A stretch of 64,000 bases of DNA, from positions 930,001 to 994,000 of the forward strand of contig WFMF01000004.1 of assembly GCA_011033025.1 (NCBI GenBank). The letters run 5' to 3'. This DNA is from Beroe forskalii (lineage: Eukaryota > Ctenophora > Nuda > Beroida > Beroidae). A program made the translations under genes and the position numbers. Shown in pieces: positions 11,926 to 23,200 of this stretch. Under the pieces are notes generated by a model, which saw only the letters and a program-made list of their open reading frames with translations, did no database searches and was not told the origin of the DNA. Within the stretch, counting starts at the first letter, position 1. Each line of letters begins with the position of its first letter.

Positions 11926-12224
11926 ATTGCGAATATAAGAGGATGGAGGTAGGATCGGAGACCTTCATTCCATTCCCAGGTCAAATGTCCTTGACCAAAT
12001 ACCAACTTGTGAGCTACCTAAATGGGGAATTGTGAAAATAACACGAAGTGCTTTGAATTAAGCAATTACTCAATAACATACTAACATACATTTTGAATAC
12101 AGCCTCCTGGATATAAAAACATGTTGTTTAAATATTCTTTATTAAGGAACTTGACGTTTAAATGAGTAAATGTGATGTTTGAAACAATATTAATTTAAGA
12201 ATGATAAGTATAAAGATTTCGCAC

Positions 12225-12323
12225 CTCTGCACATTGCCATGTTTCGTCAGGAACATACGATGTTTGGATGACAAATACACTCGAAATCCGGATTACCAGA
12301 GCTATGATGAACAATCCTCTCAT
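12225..12323 (-). CDS. PIGB: Probable first coding exon of GPI mannosyltransferase 3
   Basis: Starting from the ATG at 12323, the minus strand reads MRGLFIIALVIRISSVF then VIQTSYVPDETWQCAE. It meets a GAG|GTGCGA splice-donor-like site at 12225/12224. The Q-T-(S/A)-(Y/F)-V-P-D-E-x-W-Q-x-x-E-V block is a hallmark of the first luminal loop of PIG-B, the enzyme that adds the third mannose to the GPI anchor in the ER membrane. The preceding hydrophobic stretch fits its first membrane segment. An in-frame ATG 27 codons further upstream would give a longer start. I found no following exon to the left, where the minisatellite lies, so this may be an isolated remnant or the next exons lie outside the window. 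Confidence 0.45.
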
Positions 12324-12429
12324 ACCATACACCGCTAATGGCAGATTTAACAAGGTCAAATTGGTAAAATACACAACACAGCAATAACAGCAAATAATGC
12401 GCAACTGTAATTGTTATAAACAGTAAAAG

Positions 12430-14383
12430 GCCGGCAGATTAGTTTGAGAAAATGCAACTCAAACATTTCATTTGCTGGATCCCATGTCACCTTACATTTG
12501 CCTTTGCAAGATAGAAAAACAAAAAAGCAATTGGAGAGAACAATTTTTTGGCTCAGACATTGCTTGCAGTTACTGTTTAGTCAGGAACTATACCCTACAC
12601 GTCTCAAGATACTTGTGGAGTGATATTTAAGATAGAAATCTATTCATTATACAAAACCTATACTCCCATAATAGCAGTGAAGATTCATCACTGATGAAAT
12701 CCCATTAAAACTACAAAAGTTAGTTAATTCGAACGATTTTGAATTAAAAGCAGTAGGTACTGATTTTCTCGACAATGAAATGGAAAACAATCGAAGCAAA
12801 TTTATGTGAAATTTAATTACAATTTAAATTCTGATTGAATTAGCTCTAATTGTAATCATCGACTTATTTACTCATAATTATCTATAAAAGTAAAAAGCAA
12901 ACTCCTGTAACCTGACTGAACTTTACTATATGCCAGCATTTCATTTTGATAGGTACAGATTCAAGCTTCAACATGCCGGGTAGATTCTGATAAAGATGAA
13001 ACTAACTGAAAATAAAGAAGCATTGATATCTATTCTATCAATAACTAATGGTAATAGTACCTTTAATTACCAATGATTCTATTTACAGTCATAGGGTTCC
13101 TAGAAATACAATTATGGAAATAATTGCACGAGGTGTAGCCGAGTTCAATTATTATCCTTATTGCATGAGGGTAAGTCGAGTGCAACAATTTCCAAAATTG
13201 CATGCCTAGAGGTATCCAATTCCTTTATTATAAAAGTATAAATGTTTCGAACAATGTTACTATGAAAATAATCGGGCAGTCTGGAGGAATGCTGGCTTTC
13301 CTTTGGCGGACCTTACGCAGACTCACCCTAACAATAACTCTATTTGTTGCCCTAACCATAACCCTTAACTCACCCTGACCATCATCCCAACCATAATCCT
13401 TCCCTGATTAGGTTCTCTGGTTCTCCATAGGTCCGATAAAGGGACCACCAGACTGCCAATAATTGCAGACCATATAAGTTGCTAAAAATTTTATGTTATT
13501 AATATATTTTATTTATCTTTGATCACTATTCTTGAAAGTCTCAAATAATAAGCTTATTTTGATTAAAAGCAATGTGCAAGTGATTTCATAAACGTCAATA
13601 AAATAACCCCACTAAAACAAATGATACATCTCAAATGATCATTGATCAAATACTTTCTTCCAGTCTTTTTCAAGAAATTCGGGAATAAATGCGCGTGCAG
13701 AGGTGGTATGTTCCACCGTAGGTACAGATTGGTTAGGATAAGTACTGCTGTATGTACTGCAGACTTGTTCTAATAACTAATTGTCACTTATCACGATATG
13801 AAACATGGTAGGTACTGTACCCACTAGTTAAGACATGTAATGCAGTACATACCACGGTAGGTACCGACTTGTTGGGGTCTTATGTATACATTGCTTGTTT
13901 GAGCAAGATCTTTAAAAGCTCGAAAATCAAATTCTTCTCATTCTGATTTCTGTTTGACTACTGTTGTACTTTAGACACTCCAACTTGCTGCAGAAATGAT
14001 TAAAATTGCTTGGCTTTATCTCGCACTCTGAATCATTTAAATTATATAAAGCCCTGTTGCTTCAGAGGCAACAATTTCTCATTTTTGCCTCTGCTTCATA
14101 TCATGAAAAAGTCATTTCAACTAGAAATTATATCATAAAAGCCCGTCTGATGCCTTTTACATAATATACATTATAACATAAAAGTACATATTCTAAGTTG
14201 GCGACCAAAAAATATGGCAGATATCATGCAATAATAATAATTCTTTAACAAGCCACTTTTGCAATAAAATTCAGTCAGCTGGCCACTATGATTTTTTATG
14301 CCACTGGGCAGTTAAGTACATTGTCTCATTATGAATAATATGTCTCATAATACACTTGATATTATACTATTATATCTACAATT
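12430..14383. other. Long AT-rich stretch without a gene
   Basis: No open frame of interest. 13700-13870 has several GTAGGTAC/GTACTG words in both orientations, including an inverted GCAGTACATAC pair. 13310-13410 has CCTAACCATAACCCTTAA-like telomere-resembling words, too irregular to be telomeric. Confidence 0.45.
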
Positions 14384-14462
14384 TTATAGAGTCCAAAAAT
14401 CTTTTGTATTGTTCTGGGTGATATCATACCACACAAGCACACAGTGACATTCTCCTTCCACA

Positions 14463-15248
14463 TCACTGTTTCCCATATGGAGGGGGAGGAGGATATGCTC
14501 CATTCTTATTATCAGGAAGGGGAGGTGGATATGCTCCTTGTTGATTTTCAGGTGAGTAAGCTGGTTGACCTGGATAAGGAGAGTATCCACCAGCAGGTGG
14601 GTACTGGGCAGGGGGATGACTTGGAGGATATTGGGGTGTTGGATATTGGGGAGCAGTGGGAGGGTACTGACCAGGTGGGTACTGAGGAGGAGGGTACTGA
14701 GCAGGAGGATATTGGGCAGCAGGGTAATTATTTTGGACATGAGTGACATTCCCCGTAGGCTGGTTGTATGCTACTTGTCCAGTGGTGGTTTGTCCCGGAA
14801 GATTGATAACTCGTCCTTGCCGGCCTCTGCTTTTGAAACACCCCTTGCCCAAGCAGTAACAACATACACAGCAGGTAACAACAATGGCCACAATTATAGC
14901 TGCAATAATGACAATAACTATGATAACGAAATTGATCCCAGATTCAATGAAATCATTGCTACATGATGCTTCACCAGTATAGTAATCATAGTAGCAATCT
15001 TCTGAATCAAAGCAGTATTCCCTGTTAAATATATCACCATAACCAGTATAAGAACAAACTGCAGATTGGTAGAAATATGAGCCTTCTGTACAAGAATTAA
15101 CCGATAGATCACAAGCAATATAACTTCCATCGTAGTTTTTGCACTTTGTATTATAGCAATATTTACTGCATGCCAGGGAAATGAAGCTACACAATGTTAA
15201 TATCCAAAAGAACATTGTTCCATGCATGGCTATACCTGTTGGATACAT
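14463..15248 (-). CDS. Single-pass membrane protein with Pro/Tyr-rich tail
   Basis: The frame encodes 261 residues without introns. A signal peptide (core MFFWILTLCSFISLACS, residues about 12-28) precedes a Cys-rich extracellular part of about 75 residues with 12 or so cysteines. Next comes a strongly hydrophobic segment (about 107-127, rich in I/V/A), then CCVCCYC, a likely palmitoylated juxtamembrane patch. The rest is a cytoplasmic tail of repeated QYPPxQYPP and AYPPPP units. PPxY-like motifs there could bind WW-domain proteins. This architecture resembles Shisa, CYYR1 and WBP1/VOPP1-type adaptors, but I cannot assign orthology. The second in-frame ATG (codon 8, MHGTMFF) gives a better signal peptide. 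The upstream region at 15250-15600 is AT-rich with no visible promoter. Confidence 0.7.
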   Translation of the reverse strand: MYPTGIAMHGTMFFWILTLCSFISLACSKYCYNTKCKNYDGSYIACDLSVNSCTEGSYFYQSAVCSYTGYGDIFNREYCFDSEDCYYDYYTGEASCSNDFIESGINFVIIVIVIIAAIIVAIVVTCCVCCYCLGKGCFKSRGRQGRVINLPGQTTTGQVAYNQPTGNVTHVQNNYPAAQYPPAQYPPPQYPPGQYPPTAPQYPTPQYPPSHPPAQYPPAGGYSPYPGQPAYSPENQQGAYPPPLPDNKNGAYPPPPPYGKQ

Positions 15249-15639
15249 ATTACTGTTCTATTAAAAGTTTTAATAATTCATCAAAGTCAGAATATGATAT
15301 GGGATATTTGGGTACCAAATGCATTACACAGAGTGTACTTATACTGATTAACAATGATTATAGTCCCTGTGACAAAATGAAAGAAGCTGATTTTAATAAC
15401 TGAATCTGATTGCCTAACCGCATTTTTAGGTTGTTATTAGTAATATATTGATCAATATCTATTGAATTCTATAATTTATAACTTATAATAACTAGCTGTA
15501 GTTTTAAACTTAAATTTAATTTGATTTCTTTTATCAATGAATAGCAATGTTTAGCTAGCAAGTATTTATTTATTTGCTTGCATAGGTACCTATCCATCTT
15601 ATTTCTTATTTATCCTGCTGCTCTCTACATCGCATTACC

Positions 15640-15840
15640 TAAAGGGATCATATTGGAGTTCAAATACGGAGTTGGAGAAAAGTCTTGCAGATTGATGTCT
15701 TGAAGAAAGTTTTCTTTTTAATTCAAATATTTTTAAAGTTATTTGAATTAAAAAGAAATCTTTCTTCAAGACATCAATCTGCGAGACTTTTCTCCAACTT
15801 TGTACTTGAACACTAACATGATCCCTTCAGGTAATGCAAT
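15640..15840. repeat. Inverted repeat (foldback)
   Basis: The left arm runs from GGGATCATATTGGAGTTCAA through AAGACATCAATC-complement words to TTTTTAATTCAAATA. The right arm runs back from TATTTGAATTAAAAAG to ATGATCCCT. Arms are about 90 bases with a loop of under 20. A single arm recurs at 16562-16680, with the same ATCCCTTCAGGTAATGCAATG continuation, and a fragment at 16235-16265. On the minus strand this block reads GVTHLDPAALNIALPEGIML, an open but unrecognised peptide. Confidence 0.75.
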
Positions 15841-16259
15841 GTTGAGAGCAGCAGGATCTAAGTGAGTCACACCAAGATGAGTGGTGTGCAGGCATCTTCA
15901 GTCCAATACCTACCTCAGCTTTTGGGGTGTTTAAATTGTGAGAGCTTTTTATGAGGTAGGCGCCCCAGCAGTCACCCCTGGTCCCAGGGTATAGCACCGT
16001 CAAGTGCAGTGACCACCTGCCTGAATGAAACTGAAACTTGCTCTTTGGTCTTTGTTTGTACCCCAAGCATCAAGAAATTAAGCAAAACACTTAGTGAAGA
16101 GAAGTAGAGGACTGGTGGATGGATCTGGGTAATTTGTGTCCTTTTACATTGTACATTAATGAAATTAATGAGAGCGGCATGCATCCTGATCCAATACTTC
16201 ATCTTGAGAGAGGCTTCTCTTGAAAATCAGGGTTAAAACATATTTGAATTAAAAAGAAA

Positions 16260-16440
16260 TCTTTCTTTCGGGGCGCGCGTCTTCCGCTACGCACCTGGGT
16301 TGGTGCTCTTTTCGGGGTGCGTTGCATTGCTGCGTCAAAAGTGCCTGCAGGATGCCGCACACCGTGGGAGGGCATCATCTTCCAGGCGCGCGGCGTGGTG
16401 CGCTGCGCCTGGGAGGTTGGCACACCTGGGCAATGTTTAA
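16260..16440. other. GC-rich island inside AT-rich DNA
   Basis: About 180 bases of GC-rich, CpG-rich sequence (GGGGCGCGCGTCTTCCGC, GGCGCGCGGCGTGGTGCG) interrupt a copy of the AAAAAGAAATCTTTCTT arm. Composition differs sharply from both flanks, which suggests an inserted segment. Confidence 0.4.
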
Positions 16441-16559
16441 AAATGGGTGATTTATTGGGATAAGGAAAGGAATTGATTTGATTTGATTTTTATTTGTTCT
16501 ACAAAGAAGAAGATTTTTATTATGTATTGAAAATGTTGATAAAAATAAATTTTGTTTCT

Positions 16560-16742
16560 CTAAAAATTTTGTTTCTCTAATCTGCGAGACTTTTCTCCAA
16601 CTCCATACTTGAACACCAACATGATCCCTTCAGGTAATGCAATGTTGAGAGCAGCAGGATCTAAGTGAGTCACACCAAGAGGGGGAAAAATCTCCGAAGA
16701 GAGTAAAATATTATATAGCTTGAGGAAGCACCAAACATCCAT
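16560..16742 (-). repeat. Single arm copy of the foldback family
   Basis: About 120 bases match 15778-15880 (AATCTGCGAGACTTTTCTCC through CTAAGTGAGTCACACCAAGA). It extends as a 60-codon open frame on the minus strand. The frame is shared because the DNA is repeated, so no gene is claimed. Confidence 0.55.
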
Positions 16743-17079
16743 GATGGATGGTGTATCACAATAACAGAATCAAATACTTAATTATAAACTAATAAAATCT
16801 GATATCAATCAATATTATCTGATTCAAGGTTTAATAGGAAGGAGAGTGATGATAAAAAGGTAAGGAAAATACTTAGATGCAATTCAATTATACTTAAATA
16901 TATCTGAATTAAAAATCTATCGAATTATAAAAACACCCGATGTTAGAATCTATTATGATAGCCAATAAACCCATATTTTAATGTCAGTGTCAAAAAGTAG
17001 GGTGCAAACATCCAAACAATGATATTATATGCCTTTGCAATAAAAAAAAACACACAATTCAATAAAGTAGGACTAGCTC

Positions 17080-20000
17080 CCCGATAAATTAGTAATCAGT
17101 TTTAGGTATAAGATTTAGATCAAGTGTATCCATTTCTGAGGTTTTACCATTGGGCTTGCCTCTATAGCCCCGGAGAGAAATGACACATGTCTTGAGAAGG
17201 TCAAATCTTAGGCGCCTCCGCACAAAGGCAACAGTGTCACTGTATGATTGTCCACTCTTATTACTCAGTTTCACAGCCAAATGCTTTAGAAATCTAGAGG
17301 CTTCGTTACCCATGCCTCCAGTTGTGCTGAACACTAGGGGTGTAAACGTTGCCTTTTCAACCTGCAGTACCCTGTCATTGTACTTGCTTTTCTTCTCATT
17401 CTCATGTCTCCTGTACATCTGAAAGAGGCTTGTGTTCGCATTGGATTGAGCTTGTGGGTGCAATACCCTTATATCAGTAAATGCTCTATCCAAAGGTGTC
17501 CAGAAACCTCTTGTGCATACATCCAGTCTAGCCCCATCACTGACATCAGTACCCTTTGGAGCTGTTCAGTGGTTATAGGTATCAGGCTTGGTTCGATTAC
17601 TGTGTCCTTGCATACCTGTTGAAGTAGTTTTGCAATGGTACCTTTCAATGAGTCATGTCTCAGGGAAACATAGCCACCAAGTTTGCAGGTGAGACAGTGG
17701 TTGATTGTACTTGGTTCACCACACACTGTATAGACGTGGCCTGTTCAATGAGCTCAGAGTCAAGTTATACCTCAAACTGATAGCATCGTGGAATTCTTGC
17801 TTATTCAATAGAAAACCATATTCTTTCAAAGGTAGTGAAGTAAGCCATGATGAGGCTCCTTTCTCTGAGAGTAGTTCAAGTTGTCGCTGTACAAGGGACT
17901 GATCTCCTTCTCCAAATCATCCTTATATTGATCATAAAAGGTTTGTCTGTTCTTCTTGACCTGAGTGATGACCTTATTTTGTTTGGATTCATCAACATTG
18001 AATGAGCTCTCTTGGTTGTATATGGCATTTGTCAAATCTTCCATTGCTAGAGTAGAATTACCATATTCCAGCTCTGCTGTTTGACAAATGTTAGCGATGC
18101 TGAGACCACCCATTCTGGCAGGTAGGGCAAATATCTTTCTTAACTGCTCAGATACATGTAGTTTTCCCAGGATAACTGGAATGAACACATCCTTTATGTG
18201 GTATTCTAGCCTACTCAACAGTTCTGACACTCCTGGTGTGGTTCTTGCTAGAAAATTCCACCTTTTGAAGCACCATACACAAATCCAGCATATGCAAGCT
18301 GTGGCTCTGATGATGCTATTTCTGATAGCCCAGTAATGTCTTTTATCCATTCATCAACCTCCTTTTGACAAAGATAGATTTTCCTTCTTCTTCAGAGCCA
18401 ATATATGATCCTAAGTACCTATGTCCTTCTGCAGTAACATTTATGTCAGGAAACAGTTTTAAGGCAGCATCATGGAATTCTGATTTTACAATCAACCAGG
18501 TTTTACTGGGTTTTGGATGATAGCCATATATTGGTCCATCCTTTTGGAGGCTAGCCCACCATTTCCAGATGTTTTCTAGTTTCCCGGCTGAAGCAGCATC
18601 ATCAGCATAGAAAATCTGCTTCAGGTCTTTGCTAACATGTGACTTGAGTCCTTCAATAAGAGGCATCAGACTTTCGGCATACATACCCATTGCACTAGTA
18701 TCACCTTGGGTTGTACCCTCTTGAGAAAAGAAGTGATTCTTCTGTGTTTCCAATAAACAAATCAGCTGGCTGGCGATATGTGTTGACTGTGTATCTGAAC
18801 AAGTTTGGACAGGTATATTTCATGTTGTGTAAGGCCACCATGCGGTTGAGGGAGTTGAATGCATTTTCTGCATCAACAAGTAAAACTGCCTGGCAGTCTG
18901 GATCATTGTACATGCGTCTCATAGCATGTATAGCTGCTTCAACACCCCCCTTGGAGGCCTGCACACACTTGGATTGGTGCTGTGCTTTTCACCAGGTCAG
19001 GTCTCAATACAGTTGTTATAGCCTTTCCAACAATTTGTCTAAGAACTTCACCTATGCCCACTGGACGGACACCTGGCTTTTTATCCAATGGAATGAGCCT
19101 CCCTGCAGTATAACTTCTGAGATGTTCAGGATTGACAATACAACAGGATAACTTCTTTTGTTAGCTCTGCAATTGTGGCAATACAATTCCTCTGGCTTCT
19201 TTTAAACTGTTTTGAGCACAGGATCTGTTTCCAAATTTCAGCATCAGCACCTGAAGGACCTGCAGCACCACTAATTGTTTTGGCAGTTCTGTGGATGACT
19301 AGCATCAATAGAGTCAAATACTACATCTTCAAAGGGTTCGGCTGGTCCTTTCAAGAGTGCTTCATAATTCACAGCACCAGGAGCAGGGTGCTTTTTCTTT
19401 GAGATGACAGACAACTTCATCACTGATTTCAAGCAAACCACTTCTTTGACTGCCAACCCATCTGAGTGCTGCAGACACTTTACCTTGTAGCATGAGCCGA
19501 GCAAAAATCTTTTCATGATGATTTTCATCTGCCTTGGGACTTTTTAGTCTCTCTTGGATTTTGCTGCACTGTCTAAGGAGAGTTAGTATATCACCAGACT
19601 TCCACAAAAGAAGTCTCTCTGCTAGCCTTTTACTGTGGTCTTTACTTTTGGACTTCTGGGATGGCTTTTGGAGAAGCAGAGGGAACATGATCATCACCAT
19701 GGTCATAGCACAACTTTCAAAGTGAGAGCCAGATAAGTAAAAACCTAGGACCTTTGTAACTTCTTCAATGAAATCCTGTCCTGCTTTCCCAGTAGGAACC
19801 TTGAAAATATTTTTCTTCCATGTGACAATATTTCTGTACACCTCATTCACAGCATTGGAAATCTCTGCACCTTTAAGAGTGCCCCAGACAGCTTCATTTA
19901 ATGAGGTTGACTTGGTCTCTGGATCTGGGAGGTCCACTTTTGCAGGTGCATTTCCTTCCACCTCACTTCTGATCTGTTTGATGACTTGAGTCAGTCCACT

Positions 20001-20090
20001 TTGTTGCTTTGGGCTGTCTTTTGCACTGTGGACAGAACCATTCAGAGTTTGAATCTGCAGCAAGTTTTTTGTAACTCTTGGCATCAATCT
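17080..20090 (-). pseudogene. Decayed non-LTR-type reverse transcriptase element
   Basis: Read right to left, the pieces lie in at least seven frames. They are an N-terminal domain (20087-19271; VPTGKAGQDFIEEVTK, LMLQGKVSAALRWV), RT core pieces with VLLVDAENAFNSLNR (18964-18701) and EGTTQGDTSAMGMYAE then QIFYADDAAS (18753-18343), a thumb-like part (18350-17826), and a CxxC..H knuckle with CLTCKLGGYVSLRHD (17726-17469). The last piece (17493-17089) starts AFTDIRVLHPQAQSN. The YADD box marks an RT. The knuckle followed by an LD...DIRV pattern resembles the restriction-like endonuclease of R2-type elements, but I am not sure of the clade. Frameshifts and a missing segment near 18965-19126 show it is dead. 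Its 5' part is cut off by the Copia LTR at 20091. Confidence 0.75.
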
Positions 20091-20250
20091 TGATGTTCGT
20101 ATATTATATTCCTATTTTATCTAGTGGATCAATTGCTTCTTGATATATTGAGACATGTCCTATTGGTAATTGATATATATTTTCAGATTGGTTATATTGG
20201 TTACCTGCATCGTTTTACTCTAACGTAGGCACCATTGTTTGTAAATATCA
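20091..20250 (+). repeat. Copia 5' LTR
   Basis: 160 bases, TGATGTTCG...AAATATCA. It differs from the 3' LTR by C/A near base 8, C/T in TTTTAC(C/T)TC-like context near 127, and T/C and G/A near the end. It is among the shortest LTRs for an intact Copia. An open frame runs from inside it straight into gag. Confidence 0.88.
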
Positions 20251-20251
20251 A

Positions 20252-20259
20252 TGGTAGCA
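20252..20259 (+). promoter_or_regulatory. Primer-binding site, tRNA-iMet type
   Basis: TGGTAGCA follows the 5' LTR after one base. It is complementary to the last eight bases of animal initiator tRNA-Met (...TGCTACCA). Its last base is the A of the gag start codon. Confidence 0.65.
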
Positions 20260-23200
20260 TGGACACAAAGTCAACAACAAAAGCCCTACGTTTTGATGGA
20301 AGCAACTATAGAGAATGGAGAAAAGTAGTTGACATTTGGAAACAAGCAACAACAGTCACTGCTGACAAACAGGGACCATACCTGATCCTTCAAATGTCTG
20401 GAAAGGCACTAAGTGTGGCTGTTGATTTGAATGATGTGAGTATAGATAACCTACTTGCTAAACTAGAGGAAGTTTTTGGAGATACTAATACTCTGTTAAC
20501 AAAATATGAAGAATTTGAGGAAATGAAAAGATCACCTGATCAGCCCATGAGAGAATTCATACATCATTTTGAAATGAGAGTTGCAGAACTAAAGACATTG
20601 AAACTTGACATACCACCTCTAATACTTGCAGTTAAACTTGTTAAATCAGCTGGCTTGTCTGCAAATGATGAAAAAATTGTTCGTTTAGCTAGTGGAAAAG
20701 AGATGGAATTTGAGAAAGCCAAAACTGCTCTCTTAAGCCTATCAGATAATCTGATTGGATGCAGCAAGGACAGTTCACTCATGAAAGTCAAACAGGAAGC
20801 TGGTGAAGACATCACTTTCTTTGCTGAGAAATATGGTCATGGATCTAATGAACTGGCTTGCTTCGATGAATCTCCTGAAAATGTTCTATATAATCAATTC
20901 AATAAAAAAGGGAAATACCCAGATAAGGCATCAGCCAGACCTGGGAACCAAGGAAGATACTACAGTCACACTCAAAACAGGGAATGTTATGGATGTGGCC
21001 AATTTGGACATTGGATAAAAGACTGTGACTTTGTCAAAAGACAAGTAGGTGATATGAACCATCCCAGACAATCTGGTCAGAAATTTCGGCGTCCCACAAG
21101 TTACAACCCACAGGAAGGTAGATATAACAACCAAAACCCAAAGAGGGCCTACATGTCATCACATGTATCCCCCCCTCTCCAAGAAAGTTACTTTTGCTCA
21201 CAAGAGGATGGGTTTGATGAGGAAAAGCCAATATTTTTCCAGTCAAATGTGGGCAATGAGCCTGAAGACATACTACTTGTAGGAGAGACAGTCAATAAAG
21301 CCATTTTAGATAGTGGAGCGAGCCAAACAGTTTGTGGCTCAGAATGGTATGAAAGCTATTTAGATGGTCTAAAGGACAGTGAGAGGGAAGAAATCCTGGA
21401 ATATCCATCATCTACAATCTTTAAGTTTGGTGTGGGAAAACTAGAGGCCTCTAAGAGAGTTGTGATACCCGTAACTGTCTGTGGACACTCAATTCGGCTC
21501 TCAGTACATGTGGTGAATACAGACATCCCTCTCCTGCTATCGAAAAACACCATGAAAAATATGGGAATGAGGATAGATTTCGAAGCTGACCAACTCCTGA
21601 TTGGTGACAACTCATATGACTTGAAAAACACCTCATCAGGCCACTATACTGTTTCTCTAAAACACCCTTCTGATGAAAAAATGGAAAACTTTGATAAAGA
21701 AGCTGAAAGAATTTTTATGGCATGCTCAAATGATAATAAAAAGAAAGCCCTCAAGTTACACAGGAGATTTGCTCATGCATCTAGTGCCAAAATAATCAAA
21801 CTTCTCAGAAATGCCAAAATGAGTTCGAGTGAAATGGAATCAGAGTTGTCAAAGATTGAAGAAAACTGTGATTTTTGTCAAAAACACAAGAAATGTTCAC
21901 CTAGACCAAAAGTTGGGCTGCCACTGACAGATCACTTCAATGGGATGGTGGCTATGGACCTAAAAGGAATTAATGGTTGCTTAGTGCTGCATTGTATTGA
22001 CTGCCTAACACGATTCTCTGCTGCATCTGTGGTAGAAAGTAAAGAACCTGAAGAAATAATTGAGAAATTTTTCAGCATTTGGATTGCAATCTTTGGTCCA
22101 TGTGAGAAACTTTTTTCAGATAATGGAGGTGAATTTGTAAACAAGAAAATGGCAGCATTGTGTGAAGCTTTCAATATTACACATCAAACAACTGCATCAG
22201 AGTCACCCTTTAGCAATGGAATTTGCGAACGGCACAACGCTCTGATTGGAGAAATGACATGCAAAGTGATGGAAGAGAGCAAATGCAATATCAACATTGC
22301 ACTAATGTGGGCAGTACATGCTAAGAACTCACTAATAAATGTTCACGGATTCTCCCCTTACCAGTTAGTATTTGGAATGAACCCCTGTCTTCCAGGAAAT
22401 TCAGTGAATAAATTGCCAGCAATGTCTTCCAGCACTTGCTCAAAAATTGTTGCAGATCATTTAAATGGACTACATTTAGCAAGGAAAGCCTTTATGGAGG
22501 CGGAAAACTCAGATAGAATCAAAAGAGCTCTATCTGGCAATGTTTACACAGGTACATCCCAAAAGTTCTGTGTGGGTGACAAGGTATATTACCGGAGGCT
22601 GCACTCAAAAGGCTGGCATGGTCCAGGTACTGTTCTAGCGCAAGAGGGTTCTCAAGTACTCATAAAATCAGGTGGTAGATCACTTATCAAAGTACATCCT
22701 TGTAAAATCATTTTGAAGAAAAATGCTGACCCACAGCTCAACATCCCAGATAGTAATTTGCTGAGCAGCAATAATGCAAAAGAAAATTATTCCAATGAAA
22801 GACCTGACACAGAATTGACCTCAAGCTCTGATGAAGAAGAACAAGAAAACTCCGGTATGCAGCCTCTACATGTAGAATATCCTAGTTTAGTCTCAGCAGA
22901 AGTTCTTGAAGATTCTAACAGATCAGAAAATTCAAGCACAGAAAATGTTCCCACAGAAACACATGAACAGGATCAATATATTGAAGGTAGGAGCTCTAGA
23001 CAGAATGACTACCCATCTGTTGAGGATGCAACGACATCTCTCAGCTGTGATGCCACAGCAAAAGCTGTAAAAGTGGGGGACAAAGTTTGTTTTAGAGAGA
23101 TAGACAAAGATTGGAACTCAGGAACAATCATCTCACGTGGAGGGAAGGCAAAAGGTGTGAACAAAAACTGTTGGAACATCTCACTACCAAACAATACTCA

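Noticed and set aside
9530-11930. CRISPR-like array
   Set aside because: Repeats are contiguous with no unique spacers, and the genome is eukaryotic.
9468-11938. Long ORFs (up to 316 codons) of [16 protein letters not shown] repeats
   Set aside because: By-product of a 16-bp tandem repeat without stops in any forward frame; no start, end or domain supports a gene.
13310-13410. Telomere-like CCTAACCATAACCCTTAA words
   Set aside because: Irregular, only a few copies, not a tandem telomere repeat.
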